Shown here: positions 1 to 10,073 of the stretch, piece after piece
Layout of the letters: each line of letters begins with the position of its first letter
Numbering within the stretch: position 1 is the stretch's first letter
Assembly (NCBI GenBank): GCA_003116975.1
Contig: BGKB01000036.1
Span: forward strand, 186,001 to 250,000
Direction of reading: 5' to 3'
Origin: Aurantiochytrium sp. KH105
Lineage: Eukaryota > Sar > Bigyra > Thraustochytrida > Thraustochytriidae
Length of the DNA stretch: 64,000 nucleotides
Position numbers and translations under genes: made by a program
The notes under the pieces: generated by a model
What the model was told of the DNA's origin: nothing
Database searches by the model: none
The model's input: only the letters and a program-made list of their open reading frames with translations

Positions 1-1906
1 GGGTCTCGTGACGATCTTCAATTTCTGACCAGATGGTTTCCTTGAGTTTTTTCACGTCGATCCGCTTCGCCTTGCGTGCATAGTCAACATGAATTTTTTC
101 CAGCACGTGCGCCGGCTGTACAAAGTCCTCGTCCTCGTCATCATCGTCGAAACCGGCAGGCCCTCCAGGAGCATCATCATGATAGTCGTCCTGTTCATTG
201 CCAAAGTTGTCAAAGTAGCCAGCATCTCCGTGATCGTCATCGTTGGCAAAAGAAGACGCTGCGTCGGCAGGCGATCCCAAGCCTTGGCCGGAAGACCGCC
301 TGCGTCCATTCGCGCCCCGACGCAAGACCTCGGAAATGACGACCGGTTTGAGGAAGAGCTTGCAAAGGTCTTGCACAGTGTAGTGCAGATCTTGTGGGAG
401 GTCGCTGGGTCGAGCGGCTTGCTGAGTCTTTTTCGAAAGACTAATGCTCGCGAGGCGCGTGGCTTGCTCCGGGGGCAAGACCGTCTCTTCGCTTTGATTT
501 TCCTCGGCATCATCTTGAGCGGAAAAATCGATGAAAAATGCCTTTTTCGAAGAGCGAGGTGCACGCGATCGCGCCCCTTGCGGAGCGTCGCGTTTCCGGC
601 CAAGACGCCAGTGCGAGGGTCCTGCCCAGTTTGCGTTCTGGGATGGCCCAGTCGAGGCTGTCTTGAAAAAGCTGTAGGCGTCGAATTGCGTGAAATCGAT
701 TTCATCGTGCAAGGCGCGAGGCATATTGCGGCCGTGTTCATTGACGCGGCTTGCATGACCTGCAACAGCTGCGTCGGGCCCCATCTCGCTCCCAATTTCG
801 CTGTCAGCCCCGTCGAACTCGTCAGGCATGGCATCATCTCCCATCATCCACTCGTTGTCGTAGACGAAGCCGTCGTCCTCGTCGTCGAGATCGTCAGGGT
901 TGGCGCCACGAACTTCGTCTTCCTGGGATCCGGATGAGGACGGTTCCGTGGAAGCGGCGTTTCCCTCTCCGTTTTCGCTGCCGGCAAGGTCGATCGGGCC
1001 CTCATTGGCGCCTTCATCAGCCTGCGCAGCGTGCAGATTGCGGTGAAGTAACTCAAGCGAGGGGCAGACGGGCGCCGTGTTGGCCGGGTTCATGGCGATG
1101 TCCAGGTCAATAAAGTCCTCCTCCTGGGTGGCCTCATCGTCCTCCGGGCCACTCGTGCGATCATTTTCTGCCTCGTCGTCATTGCTTCTGTCATTGTCGT
1201 TGTCTTCGTTGTTGACGTTGCTGGCGTTGGCTGGGTTTTGGTTGTCAAAGGCAACCGTCTCGCTCGTGTCGAAGATGACGCGAGGTCCACCATGTACGCG
1301 AAGGTGATTGAGGAGGAGGCCGTGGGCGCCCCCTGCGTCAAAGGTCTTGGACATTTTGCGAAAGAGCGGGTCGACCTCGTACTCGCGCTCGACAGAGCCC
1401 TTGAAGGTGATGTTGGAGAGGTTGGACTCAAGGAAGGTGGACACGCCGCCGCTGCCGCTGCCGCTGCCGTTGGCCTTGCGACGCGTCTCGCGGCTCTCCT
1501 CGGCGTCGTTGGCGGTTCCCACGCGCGTGCGATTGACGTTTTCGAGCATTTTGAAGGTGTCCTGATGCGTGGAGTCAACGCGTTTCTCGTAGATTTGCAC
1601 CGAGGCCTGGAGCGTGCGGCTTGCCGTCTGGAAGGATCCTTGGTGCTGGTCCAGGACGTCGTCGATGTGGTCGATGAGGTCGAGGCTCCACGAGTTCTTG
1701 AGGTTGACCTTGTTCGTGGAGCACATGGTCATGACGGAGCTGAAGTCATAGTTGACGCCGGGGCGCTTTCCCTTTTTCGCCGAGTTCACGCCCGCGCGCG
1801 CCAGCGACTTGCGCCTTTCCCTGCGTTCTTTGACGTCGTCGTTATTGGACACGTCCACCAGAACCGCGGCGCCTGCGCCCAGGCTCTTGCGTCTCTGCCT
1901 GCCCAT
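1..1906 (-). CDS. NCAPH: Condensin complex subunit 2 (CAP-H/Barren kleisin), 3' end cut by window edge
   Basis: This is the kleisin subunit of condensin, which bridges the SMC2 and SMC4 heads and is needed for mitotic chromosome compaction. The frame is open from the ATG at 1906 to the left edge, about 635 residues; animal CAP-H is about 740, so roughly the last 100 are missing. Seen in the translation: the N-terminal basic signature NDDVKERRERRKS (residues 22-34), then a block with NYDFSSV and LIDHIDDVL, then ASRTLQASVQIYEKRVD, all matching the Barren family N-terminus. The middle is acidic and low-complexity. Near the edge is YARKAKRIDVKKLKETIW, the hallmark that opens the C-terminal winged helix contacting SMC4. 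No intron is needed. The ATG lies just inside a CTTT microsatellite and is the only sensible start upstream of the conserved block. It is transcribed divergently from the Rieske gene. Identity is confident from family knowledge; the true stop is outside the window. Confidence 0.93.
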   Translation of the reverse strand, partial: MGRQRRKSLGAGAAVLVDVSNNDDVKERRERRKSLARAGVNSAKKGKRPGVNYDFSSVMTMCSTNKVNLKNSWSLDLIDHIDDVLDQHQGSFQTASRTLQASVQIYEKRVDSTHQDTFKMLENVNRTRVGTANDAEESRETRRKANGSGSGSGGVSTFLESNLSNITFKGSVEREYEVDPLFRKMSKTFDAGGAHGLLLNHLRVHGGPRVIFDTSETVAFDNQNPANASNVNNEDNDNDRSNDDEAENDRTSGPEDDEATQEEDFIDLDIAMNPANTAPVCPSLELLHRNLHAAQADEGANEGPIDLAGSENGEGNAASTEPSSSGSQEDEVRGANPDDLDDEDDGFVYDNEWMMGDDAMPDEFDGADSEIGSEMGPDAAVAGHASRVNEHGRNMPRALHDEIDFTQFDAYSFFKTASTGPSQNANWAGPSHWRLGRKRDAPQGARSRAPRSSKKAFFIDFSAQDDAEENQSEETVLPPEQATRLASISLSKKTQQAARPSDLPQDLHYTVQDLCKLFLKPVVISEVLRRGANGRRRSSGQGLGSPADAASSFANDDDHGDAGYFDNFGNEQDDYHDDAPGGPAGFDDDDEDEDFVQPAHVLEKIHVDYARKAKRIDVKKLKETIWSEIEDRHET

Positions 1907-1940
1907 CTTTCTCTCTTTCTTTCTTTCTTTCTTTCTTTCT
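1907..1940. repeat. (CTTT)n microsatellite
   Basis: Tetranucleotide CTTT tract directly upstream of the CAP-H start codon, in its presumed 5' leader, where it reads as a purine (AAAG) run on the transcribed sense strand. Confidence 0.95.
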
Positions 1941-2823
1941 GTGCCCGCTCGCTCCTAGCTCGGACCAAGACCGGGCCTTCTCCGTCTGCGCGACGCCGCG
2001 CTGCTCCTCTCGCGCCGGCCTCCTCCCCGCGCTCGCCGTCGCCGTCTGTCTCTGTCGGTCTGTCTCGTCTCGTTCTGTCTCTCTGCCTTGTTCTCACGGT
2101 CTGTATGCGAGTCCCGGCCCCTCCCGCCCGCCACGCGCTCCCTCTCCCGGCGGTTGCCTGCGCAACCCATTCCCCCCCCTCCCCGCAACCCCTTTCCCGC
2201 CGCCGCCCCCGCCGCGCCTCTGGAACCCCCAGCACTTCTGCCACCCCCGCCCCTCCTGCGGTCTGCACCCAGCAGCAGGCCTGCGGCGCCGCGGGGTGGG
2301 GTCGGCGCCCCGCGCGCGCGGCGGCGGAGGCGCAAGGGGGCGCGCCGAGGGCGGCGGCGGCGGCTGCGAGCAGGGGCGGGGAGGGAGGGGCGGCGGAGGG
2401 GCGCAATAGGGAGCAAGGGAGGAAAGCAAGGGCGCAAGCAAGGGCAGGCAGCAGGCAGGCAGCGCGGCTGCGCAGACTCGCTTCCTTCGCCAGGCAGCCA
2501 GGACGAGAGAGAGGTGCGTGCGCGGGCGGGGCGCGGGCGGGGCGGGCGGGCGCGGGCGGGCGGCGGCGCGCGGCCCGGGCGCGTGCGCGTGGCTGCGCGG
2601 CGCTGCGCTCGCCTGCGCGGATGGATGGATGAGCGCAGGGGATGAATGGAGGAATGAAGGAATGAAGGGAGACGACGACGACGCCGCGGCCGCGCGCGCA
2701 GGGAGCAAGGGCCGGCGGCCGCGCGCCGGCCGGGGCCCGAGGCCGGAGCAAGGGCCGGAGCAGCGCCGCGCCGCGCGGCCGGAGTTCCCGAGGCGCGCGA
2801 GCTGGCGGAGCTTCTGGCTGGCG

Positions 2824-2858
2824 TGCTGAGCTGAGCTGAGCTGTGCTGTGCTGTGCCA
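2824..2858. repeat. (GAGCT/GTGCT)n pentanucleotide tandem
   Basis: Three to four copies of GAGCT passing into copies of GTGCT, a short degenerate pentanucleotide array in the CAP-H/Rieske spacer. Confidence 0.9.
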
Positions 2859-2991
2859 TGCAGTGCTTGCTTGCCTGCTTTGGCCGTGCTGTGGCTGGCG
2901 TTGGCTCGCTCTGCGTGTATACGCCCTTGCAAAGCGCTTGCGTTGCGCCTTTCGCGGCCGGACGGGAACAGAACAGAGGAAGGGAGGGAGG

Positions 2992-3050
2992 AGAGACGAG
3001 ACGAGACGAGACGAGAAGAGAAGAGAAGAGAAGAAAAGAGAAAGAGAGGA
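2992..3050. repeat. (GACGA/GAAGA)n purine-rich tandem
   Basis: Pentanucleotide GACGA units decaying into GAAGA units, giving a nearly pure purine strand upstream of the Rieske gene. Confidence 0.9.
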
Positions 3051-3188
3051 GGGCCGCCGGAGGATCACAAGGATAATGAGGACTGACCCCATCGATGTGG
3101 CACCATTTATTTGCTGCTTTGATACTTTTTTGTCTCTCGTCTCTTTTTATGTACACAGGGTTTTCGCGGATCCGCGTCTCCACACGCT

Positions 3189-3217
3189 CCGTCCCGTCCC
3201 GTCCCGTCGTCCCGTCC
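3189..3217. repeat. (GTCCC)n tandem in Rieske 5' leader
   Basis: About five imperfect GTCCC units ending nine bases before the Rieske ATG; a pyrimidine-rich 5' leader. Confidence 0.85.
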
Positions 3218-3225
3218 AGACAAAA

Positions 3226-3882
3226 ATGATGTCGCTCCGTGCCGGCAGCGTCGCCCGCGTGGCGGCCCTGCGCAACGTGGCTGCTGGCCAGATGCGCATG
3301 AGCAGCACCAAGGTCGTCGATGACCTCGGCTCGACGGACAAGAACTTCGAGAACGCCGTCCCCAAGTCTGGTGATGCCGACCGTCGCGAGTTCACCTACC
3401 TTGCCCTCGGTGGTGCCCGCTTCATGTACGCCTCGGCTGTCCGTCTTGCGCTCATCAAGTTCGTCAGCACCATGAGCGCCTCCGCAGATGTCATGGCTCT
3501 TGCCTCGCTCGAGGTCGAGCTCGGCAAGATCCCCGAGGGCTCCAGCACCGTCGTCAAGTGGCGCGGTAAGCCCGTCTTCATCCGCAACCGCACCGCCGCC
3601 GAGATCAAGGAGGCCGAGAGCGTCAACATCAGCGAGCTCAGAGACCCAGAATCCGACGCCGACCGTGTCATTGACCCCAAGTGGCTCGTCACCCTCGGTA
3701 TCTGCACTCACCTTGGCTGCGTCCCCATCAGCAACGCCGGCGACTACCACGGCTGGTTCTGCCCCTGCCACGGTAGCCACTACGATGTGAGCGGCCGCAT
3801 CCGTAAGGGTCCTGCCCCGCTCAACCTCGAGGTGCCCCCTTACAAGTTCATTGAGGACGGCGCCAAGGTCCTCGTCGGTTAG
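3226..3882 (+). CDS. UQCRFS1: Rieske iron-sulfur subunit of mitochondrial cytochrome bc1 complex
   Basis: A 218-residue Rieske protein of respiratory complex III; it moves electrons from ubiquinol to cytochrome c1 at the inner mitochondrial membrane. The first ~25 residues are Arg/Ala/Ser-rich with no acids (mitochondrial presequence). A single membrane anchor follows around residues 55-90 (FTYLALGGARFMYASAVRLA and on). The head domain carries both cluster loops: CTHLGC with Cys160, His162 and Cys165, and CPCHGS with Cys179, Cys181 and His182. These give the 2Fe-2S ligands C160/H162/C179/H182 and the C165-C181 disulfide, with the 19-residue ligand spacing of the family. The reading frame stays open upstream to about 2848, but the ATG pair at 3226/3229 directly precedes the presequence and follows a GTCCC repeat, so it is chosen as the start. 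An ATTAAA at about 4011 may be the poly(A) signal. Confidence 0.97.
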   Translation: MMSLRAGSVARVAALRNVAAGQMRMSSTKVVDDLGSTDKNFENAVPKSGDADRREFTYLALGGARFMYASAVRLALIKFVSTMSASADVMALASLEVELGKIPEGSSTVVKWRGKPVFIRNRTAAEIKEAESVNISELRDPESDADRVIDPKWLVTLGICTHLGCVPISNAGDYHGWFCPCHGSHYDVSGRIRKGPAPLNLEVPPYKFIEDGAKVLVG

Positions 3883-4469
3883 ACAGATATCCTCTTTTGT
3901 CTGTTCCCACCGTTGCACGTTTCCGAGCCGACCAGCTGTCCGCGGGTCGCGCTTTCCGAGAACTTTTGTCTGTGTCGAGGGCAACTGCGTTGTGAATCCT
4001 GAACGCTGAAATTAAAGAGGCCTACACATCCACACAAGACCTTCAGCTGTCCACGACTTGAGCGCAAGGCCCTAACAACAGCAACACCAGCAACACCAAA
4101 AACAACAACAAGAAGATAAAGATGAAGTTGCAGATGATGACATTGATGATGCTTTTGCTTTCCCCTCTTTTTAGAACGAAAATCATCTGGCTCTAAAACT
4201 TGGCAATTTTTAACTGCAAGCAGACAATGCAAAACCAAAAATAACCAAAAGGAAATAGAAACAAGAGAAATCGTTGCAGCCCAAACAATCTACCAGCGGC
4301 GTCCCCCCGTCAATTTAGAAAAGGAATGCAATCGCATTCTTTTGACGCCAGATCTGCGAGTCACAGCATTGCGCATAAACCTGAACGAAGGCCCCAGACC
4401 CAAGAGAAGCATCATGTGCGTGAACTTGTCATATCTGTCTTTTCAATGAGATCAAAGCCGGAACATTTG

Positions 4470-4513
<44 letters not shown>

Positions 4514-4605
4514 AGAAATTGCGAAAAAAGGAAAAAAAGAGAAAGATAGAAAGAGCCTCCTTTCTTTTACTTTGCTTTTCTAACATCGGCTTCCTCTATA
4601 GTTTG
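3883..4605. other. Convergent spacer, 3' ends of Rieske and MYCBP genes
   Basis: 723 bp between two stop codons. Clearly AT-richer than the coding DNA, with CAA/CAG-rich stretches at 4076-4110 and a CT dinucleotide run at 4471-4511. It presumably holds both 3'UTRs. No coding sequence or RNA gene is recognised. Confidence 0.7.
4471..4511. repeat. (CT)n dinucleotide microsatellite
   Basis: About 20 uninterrupted CT units in the convergent Rieske/MYCBP spacer. Confidence 0.97.
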
Positions 4606-5077
4606 TTAGCCCTCGTACTCGGCGAGCTGGTCCTTGAGCTCTTGGTTGCTCTTGGCGAGCTGCTCGATAATTTTTTTCAGCTCGGCATTGTCTTCTTGAA
4701 GCTCTGTGTTCTCTTGCCGCAAGGCTTCAACATCGACGCCATGTGGAGCTCCAAAGTACCGCTTAATGTATTCAATTGCGTTTGGTGGCCTCTCAGGCTC
4801 CTCGTACAAGCCCACCAAGACTACGTTTTTTCCTCGCGAATGCCGCCTTGTTAGTTTCTTTCAAGCTTTCTTGTCTCACCGCGACATCCGAAAGACCACG
4901 TACCTTTGGTAATACCTTCTACTACGCCTGCCTTCTCCAAATACTTGCGGTACTCTTCCTTCTTCTCCTCGGGCGTCTGTGTCCCCGCGCACGCGCACGC
5001 ATCAGCAAAATCTCTCGGCGGGTTTCTCACTGACGTTTAGCAAAAGTCTTGCTCACGCGATCGTCAACGTACTGCAT
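4606..5077 (-). CDS. MYCBP: MYCBP/AMY-1 family protein (FAP174-like), three exons
   Basis: Small coiled-coil protein of the Myc-binding protein (AMY-1) family. In animals it binds c-Myc and AKAPs; in Chlamydomonas the orthologue FAP174 sits in the axonemal central pair. I reconstruct three minus-strand exons: 5077-5057 (ATG), 4976-4904 and 4820-4606 (stop TAA). The introns are 5056-4977 (GTGAGC...CACAG, 80 nt) and 4903-4821 (GTACGT...CGTAG, 83 nt). Phases join correctly and give 102 residues; human MYCBP has 103. Seen: EEYRKYLEKAGVVEGITK in exon 2, then VLVGLYEEPERPPNAIEY across the second junction, then a leucine-heptad coiled coil ending in AEYEG. Exons 2 and 3 are certain by similarity. 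Exon 1 is inferred from splice phase and length; an alternative is a longer N-terminus, since that frame stays open up to 5353. Confidence 0.88.
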
Positions 5078-5615
5078 ATCGCCTTGCTCCTGGTGCCGGG
5101 TTGCTCGCCATTGTTCAAGCACTCTTGCGCTCGTACCTTCGTACGGCTCGTGCGGCTTGTGCGCTCGTGTGCTCGAGCGAGCTCCCTGCCCGACCCGACC
5201 GCCCCGTTCTTGCGTTTGCGCGCTCGAATTTGGTCTGGGCTGCCTTGCCTTGCTTTTCTCAGTCTTTGCCGGGCCCTGAACGGTCAAATCGTCATCTCTA
5301 GTATCAATGTGGGGGCCGAAATGCGGCTTGTCGCGCGAGATGGATACATGCATGCGTAAACGTGGGAGGGAAGAGAGGAGGGAGAGGGAGAAGGCGAATC
5401 TGTTGCAAAGAACACGAAAAGAAAGAGGAGGACTCGTTCTTCGTCTCTTCTTGCGTCGAAAAAAAAATTCTGAACATTATCAACAACGAAAGCGAACGAA
5501 CAATACAAGACAGACGATGTTTCGCTCGCAAAGATTTCGATTTGTGTATCGCTAGACCAGGTAGATAATGGTGACGTTTTGGTTTTAGAAAGAAGAAAAA
5601 TATCCTAGACCCAGA
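5078..5615. other. Spacer between RPB2 3' end and MYCBP start
   Basis: 538 bp holding the RPB2 3'UTR and the MYCBP promoter (both genes on the minus strand). A purine-rich G/A tract lies at about 5360-5450. No further gene is recognised; an open frame 5027-5353 running into MYCBP exon 1 is Arg/Pro-rich and shows no conserved feature. Confidence 0.65.
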
Positions 5616-8600
5616 CTAGTCCTTGGGGTAGATACGCGCAGTGATGCTCATAGCCATGAGCTCCTGAAAGAGGAGCTTGCAAGCATAAGGGAGCTGGATG
5701 CGAGCGAACTTTGTGGTGTTGTCGCCACAGTTGGGATTGCGGCAATGAAAGGTCATGCGCTCAAGGTTAGCCTCAGCCGTGAGACCGCAAAGGCTGCAGA
5801 CATGGATGGCGTAGGGATCCGAGTTGACAAAGAGGCGATCGCGCAAAAAGTTGGCAGCACCATGGGAAATGAGGCAATCACGCTCCATCTCACCGAAACG
5901 AAGACCACCCTCGCGCGCGCGGCCTTCCATGGGCTGGCGCGTAAGCATCGTCACGGGCCCGCGCGCGCGACTGTGGATCTTGTGGGCAACCATGTGCTTG
6001 AGACGCTGGTAGTACGTGGGGCCCAAGAAAATTTGAGCCTTCATGCGGCGGCCCGTGTGCCCGTTAAACATGACCTCGTTGCCGCGACGCTGGTAGCCGA
6101 TCTTGTGCAGCGCATCAGAAATGGCCGAAAGGGTGACCTCCTCAATAAAGGGCGTGCCGTCACCCTCATCACCCGTCAAGGCCGCCACCTTACTCAGCAG
6201 ACACTCCATGAGATGGGCAATCGTCATGCGGCTGGGAATAGCGTGCGGGTTGACGATAATGTCGGGATTCACACCATCCTGCGTAAAGGGCATGTCATGC
6301 GCACCGTAGGTCATACCGCAGGTACCCTTTTGGCCGTGACGGGAAGCAAACTTGTCGCCAATTTGCGGCACCATGACAGTACGGTACTTGACCTTGACGA
6401 ACTTGAATCCCTCGGCGTTGGTCGTCACCATGACCTTGTCAATGATGCCCGACTCGGACGCCTTGAGCGCAAACGAACCGTCCTTCTTCGTGTGGTGCGT
6501 GACACCCTGGGTGCCCGCAGCACCAACGGGAATCGTCTTGCCGACAACAATGTCCTCGCCCGTGACGCGCTCACCCATACGCACGAGACCATCGTCATCG
6601 AGTTTGCCGTAGTTGCCATGCTTGAGACCCATGCAGGTCTCGCGCGTCGGCTTTTCAATGAGCTCCATGAGGCCCGTCTGTTTGTCTTCGTTCTCGCTCT
6701 CCGAGTACGAGCGGTAGTACACGGACCGGAAAAAGCCGCGATCGATCGAGTCCTGGTTCATGACCAGCGAATCCTCCTGGTTGTAGCCCGTGTACGTGGA
6801 AATCGCCACGGTGGCATTGATGCCGGCAGGGAGCTCGCGAAAGTGCATGTGTTTCATGGCGCGCGTCGTCACAAGCGGCTTTTGCGGGTAGTAAAGGACG
6901 TGCGCCAGCGTGTCCATGCGTTGGCTAAAGTTAGACGTGTAAATGCCCATGGCCTGCTTACCCATGGCGCTCTGATAAGTGTTACGCGGACTCTGGTTGT
7001 GATCCGGAAAGGGAATAATTGAGGCACAAATGCCAAGAATGACAGACGGGTGAATTTCCATGTGCGTGTAGGTCCGCGAGTACGAGTTGCTCCGCGAGAG
7101 CGAGCCGGGATCCATGGCAATCATGACCGTTTCCTCTTCCTCGACATCGACGTACTCGACGAGGCCCTCCTCGAGCAAGTTGTTCCAGCCATACGTCGGG
7201 CCGGCGAGCTGGCTCGAAACGTCGCTTGCAGTGTCCGAATGGTCCTCATCGCCCCCCGGATTCGCAGCAGATGCAGCAGCAGAGGCTTGAAGACGATCAA
7301 TGTGTTCCTTGCGGATCTTGGTACGTTGATTGTTGTCGACAATAAAAAGAGGACGGCAGCAGCGACCCGAGTCCGTGTGAATGCGCAGCTCCTTGGCATA
7401 AATGTCACGCACAATCGACACCTCAGAGTCAATGGTCACCTTGCGACGGAGCTGCAGCAAGGTGCCCATGAGCATGTCCGGATCACGGGAGATTCCGACC
7501 CAGCTGCCGTTGACAAAGACCTTGCTGGAGCGCGCAATGAGACTGGGAGAGATTTCCTCGAGATTCTCCATTGACCACTCGCCAAGAAGCTCGAGAATAG
7601 CCGACTGCTGCGAACCGACTGAAACGTAGCACATGAGCGCAATGTTCTTGACCAGACCCACGGCCTGGCCTTCGGGCACCTCTGCAGGGCACATGTAGCC
7701 CCAGTGCGTATTGTGGAGCTGGCGAGGCTTGGCGGCCTTGCCCTCTTTTGCAAGAGGTGTGTTGACACGCCGCAAATGCGAGAGTGACGAGGCAAAGGCC
7801 AGACGGTTGAGCACCTGCGAGACGCCGGCCTTGGTTGCCTCGCCCTGAAGACCCCAATTTCCGGTGGCCAGAGCATACTTGAGGCCGTTGGTAATAGTCT
7901 TCACCTTGAGCGCCTTGGTCAAGTTAAAGTCGTACGAGTTGTCCACACAGCGCTGCAGGTAGCTCATGACGTCCTTGCGCAGCTTCTTGATCAGCACGCG
8001 AAAGAGTCCCGAAAGCAAAGGTCCCGCCAGGTCGAGACGCTTGTTCGCGTAGTGATCGCGGTCGTCCTCGCCCTGTCGGTTCAACGAGCACATGAGAACG
8101 CGGTTGACGACATAACCCAAAAAGTATGCCTTCTTTCCCTCCTGGTTCGGCTCGAGGGCAACGTGAGGCAAGAGTTCCTTTTCCATGAGCTGACGCGCAT
8201 ACTCGATACGCTGAGTCCGGCTGATGCTGGTCACGCTGCCACGACGTCCAATAAAGTCAAGGGCCACACGGCGTTCCTGTACTACAAAGGCCTCCTCGAG
8301 TGATGAACGGAACTTGTCCATCATTTCCGAATCGTCAAATTGGTAGCAGATGCGCTCCAGAATCTCGCGGTCCCGCACGCAACCGAGTGCGCGAAAGAGA
8401 ACAACCACGGGGATACCTGTCCGAATGTATGGGATAACGCAGTGGATCTGGTTACCCGAGGTCGCGTCGCGCACCGAGCTACCCGCGTACATTTGCACGT
8501 ACATTGTGCTGGCGGGGCGCGCGCCCTGCTCGACATGGGAACGGACTTCAGCGGCCCAATTGAACTTGCTCGGGGGCCGTTTTTCGAAGCAAAAGACCGA

Positions 8601-9323
8601 GTTATTCGCCAGGCGCTCCTGTGCAATGAGCACCTTTTCACTTCCGTTGATGACAAAGTAGCCACCCTGATCATAGACGCACTCGGAAAGCTCTGCGAGC
8701 TCCATGTCGGTCTTGCCCTTGAGCACGCAGAACTGGGACCGAAGCATGATGGGGACCATGCCGATGAACTCGCGCTCCGTGTGGCCCTTGATCTCGGACA
8801 TGTCGGTGTCGTTGTCAAAATCCTCTCCATCGGCTTGGCGTTGTTTGTGCGTCACGTCAATGTAAAGAGGCGCTGCGTACGTCAGGTTGCGCAGACGTGC
8901 CTCGTGCGGATACAGCGTCGAGGCCGTGCCGTCACTCTCGCGGAGAATAGGCGGACACATGTAGATCTGACCAAAGTGGAGCGAGTGCATGCTGGGTTGG
9001 ATGCTTTGGCCAGGAATGTGCTGATAGTTCATGCGCACTTGGATGTCGGGCGAGTCCGCGATGAGCTCCTGCATGGAGTTATTGATGAACTCATCGAAAC
9101 TGTCGAGCTGCTGACGCACGAGGCCCTTTTCCTCAAAGTAGGTCGTCACCACGGCCCACGCCTGATCGGCTGTAATGTTTGCCTCTTCATTCTCCGGCTG
9201 AGCGCCGCCGTCCATGTCGACGTCATCGTCTTCGTGACGCACAGTCGGGTCCGCGTACGTGTCGCGCTGCTCGTTCGGGTCTACCGCGTCGTCCTCATCC
9301 CCGTACGCATTGTACACGTCCAT
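5616..9323 (-). CDS. RPB2: DNA-directed RNA polymerase II second-largest subunit RPB2
   Basis: A full-length 1,235-residue, intronless RPB2, the subunit forming one half of the Pol II active-site cleft. Pol II identity (not RPA2 or RPC2) rests on [20 protein letters not shown] and [18 protein letters not shown] near the N-terminus, [20 protein letters not shown], and the C-terminal [16 protein letters not shown]. The universal hybrid-binding motif [13 protein letters not shown] and the following [16 protein letters not shown] are intact. The C-terminal zinc ribbon has Cys1176-x2-Cys1179 and Cys1194-x4-Cys1199; the second knuckle is usually CxxC, so two residues appear inserted. The start ATG at 9321-9323 ([12 protein letters not shown]) is acidic, as in other RPB2 proteins, and a hexanucleotide repeat begins just upstream. 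Long plus-strand frames across this gene are antisense shadows. Confidence 0.98.
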   Translation of the reverse strand: MDVYNAYGDEDDAVDPNEQRDTYADPTVRHEDDDVDMDGGAQPENEEANITADQAWAVVTTYFEEKGLVRQQLDSFDEFINNSMQELIADSPDIQVRMNYQHIPGQSIQPSMHSLHFGQIYMCPPILRESDGTASTLYPHEARLRNLTYAAPLYIDVTHKQRQADGEDFDNDTDMSEIKGHTEREFIGMVPIMLRSQFCVLKGKTDMELAELSECVYDQGGYFVINGSEKVLIAQERLANNSVFCFEKRPPSKFNWAAEVRSHVEQGARPASTMYVQMYAGSSVRDATSGNQIHCVIPYIRTGIPVVVLFRALGCVRDREILERICYQFDDSEMMDKFRSSLEEAFVVQERRVALDFIGRRGSVTSISRTQRIEYARQLMEKELLPHVALEPNQEGKKAYFLGYVVNRVLMCSLNRQGEDDRDHYANKRLDLAGPLLSGLFRVLIKKLRKDVMSYLQRCVDNSYDFNLTKALKVKTITNGLKYALATGNWGLQGEATKAGVSQVLNRLAFASSLSHLRRVNTPLAKEGKAAKPRQLHNTHWGYMCPAEVPEGQAVGLVKNIALMCYVSVGSQQSAILELLGEWSMENLEEISPSLIARSSKVFVNGSWVGISRDPDMLMGTLLQLRRKVTIDSEVSIVRDIYAKELRIHTDSGRCCRPLFIVDNNQRTKIRKEHIDRLQASAAASAANPGGDEDHSDTASDVSSQLAGPTYGWNNLLEEGLVEYVDVEEEETVMIAMDPGSLSRSNSYSRTYTHMEIHPSVILGICASIIPFPDHNQSPRNTYQSAMGKQAMGIYTSNFSQRMDTLAHVLYYPQKPLVTTRAMKHMHFRELPAGINATVAISTYTGYNQEDSLVMNQDSIDRGFFRSVYYRSYSESENEDKQTGLMELIEKPTRETCMGLKHGNYGKLDDDGLVRMGERVTGEDIVVGKTIPVGAAGTQGVTHHTKKDGSFALKASESGIIDKVMVTTNAEGFKFVKVKYRTVMVPQIGDKFASRHGQKGTCGMTYGAHDMPFTQDGVNPDIIVNPHAIPSRMTIAHLMECLLSKVAALTGDEGDGTPFIEEVTLSAISDALHKIGYQRRGNEVMFNGHTGRRMKAQIFLGPTYYQRLKHMVAHKIHSRARGPVTMLTRQPMEGRAREGGLRFGEMERDCLISHGAANFLRDRLFVNSDPYAIHVCSLCGLTAEANLERMTFHCRNPNCGDNTTKFARIQLPYACKLLFQELMAMSITARIYPKD

Positions 9324-9340
9324 CGCCCCGCCTCGCGCCG

Positions 9341-9367
9341 CGCAAACGCAAACGCAAACGCAAACGC
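9341..9367. repeat. (CGCAAA)n hexanucleotide tandem
   Basis: Four and a half units of CGCAAA immediately upstream of the RPB2 start codon. Confidence 0.93.
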
Positions 9368-9511
9368 AGCAGCGACAGCAGCGGCAGCGGCAGCAGCAGC
9401 GAGCACAACTCGCCGCCGCCCGTCTACGAGTCCCTACCCCTTATCTACGCCTTTCTCCTCGCGCGCGATCTAGCCAGCTCCGCCGCGAGCGGCCTCCGCG
9501 GCCCGGCCCGG

Positions 9512-9547
9512 CGGCTGCTGCGCGGCTGCTGCGCGGCTGCTGCGCGG
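9512..9547. repeat. 11-bp tandem repeat, three copies
   Basis: Three perfect tandem copies of CGGCTGCTGCG starting at 9512, 9523 and 9534, with the beginning of a fourth. Confidence 0.95.
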
Positions 9548-9694
9548 CAGCGGCGGCCTCCCGCGCACGCCTGCCTGCCTGCCTGCCTCTGCTGCCTGCG
9601 GCTCTGCCTGCCGGCGCGCGCGGACTCGGCCGGCGGGCGGTGCGAGCGCACGGCCGAAGGGAAAGGGCCTGCTCGTTGTTTGCTTGTTTGTTTG

Positions 9695-9695
<1 letters not shown>

Positions 9696-9730
<35 letters not shown>
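9696..9730. repeat. (GCTT)n microsatellite
   Basis: About nine GCTT units in the GC-rich RPB2 upstream region, flanked by degenerate GCTT/GTTT copies. Confidence 0.95.
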
Positions 9731-10011
9731 CGTGCTTGCTTGTTTGCGGCCCCCGTTGCCCGCGGCTTTTGCGACCGTGGGGGGCGCAAAGCCGCCCGCC
9801 GTTGCCTGCCTCTGGCCCTGTCTCCCGCCCTGCGCGCTCCTGCCGCGGCTCGGCCTCGCGCGGGGCTCGCGGACGCAGCGGGCGCGCGCGGCGCCGAGGC
9901 TGCTTGCTGGGGCCTGGCGCGAAAATCGAGGGCGGATGCGCGTCGCTGCTGCTGCCGGCCGAGGAGGGACTCGCGCGCTGGCTTGGCGTGTCGCCCTGCC
10001 GGATCGAGAGG

Positions 10012-10073
10012 AGAGAAAGAAGAAGAAGAAAAAGGCGGAAAAGGAAAAAAAGAAGAAAAAAGAAAAAAAAGAG
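10012..10073. repeat. Purine (GAAGAA/AAAAAG) tract
   Basis: About 60 bp almost purely A and G on the plus strand at the composition boundary of the RPB2/TBC spacer. Confidence 0.85.

Larger units (their letters stand above)
1907..3225. other. Divergent intergenic region CAP-H / Rieske
   Basis: 1.3 kb between two divergent start codons. The left two thirds are extremely GC-rich, with CpG-dense G/C runs around 2160-2800; the right end is purine-rich, then AT-richer. Three simple-repeat tracts lie inside (listed separately). A pyrimidine-rich stretch at 3125-3150 followed by ACAG ending at 3158 looks like a 3' splice site, so the Rieske transcript may carry a 5'UTR intron. Open frames here in several phases are low-complexity and arise from the composition. 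Confidence 0.7.

Noticed and set aside
1786-3984. 732-codon minus-strand open frame antisense to the Rieske gene
   Set aside because: It overlaps the well-supported Rieske CDS on the opposite strand; the translation is Arg/Ala/Pro/Ser low-complexity over the GC-rich spacer and antisense-like over the gene, with no motif.
5027-5353. 108-codon minus-strand frame overlapping MYCBP exon 1
   Set aside because: Only its last part coincides with exon 1; reading on past the donor gives no similarity, while splicing at GTGAGC restores the exact MYCBP length.
5745-9473. Plus-strand frames of 425, 174 and 377 codons across RPB2
   Set aside because: They are antisense shadows created by the third-position GC bias of RPB2; none has a recognisable domain.
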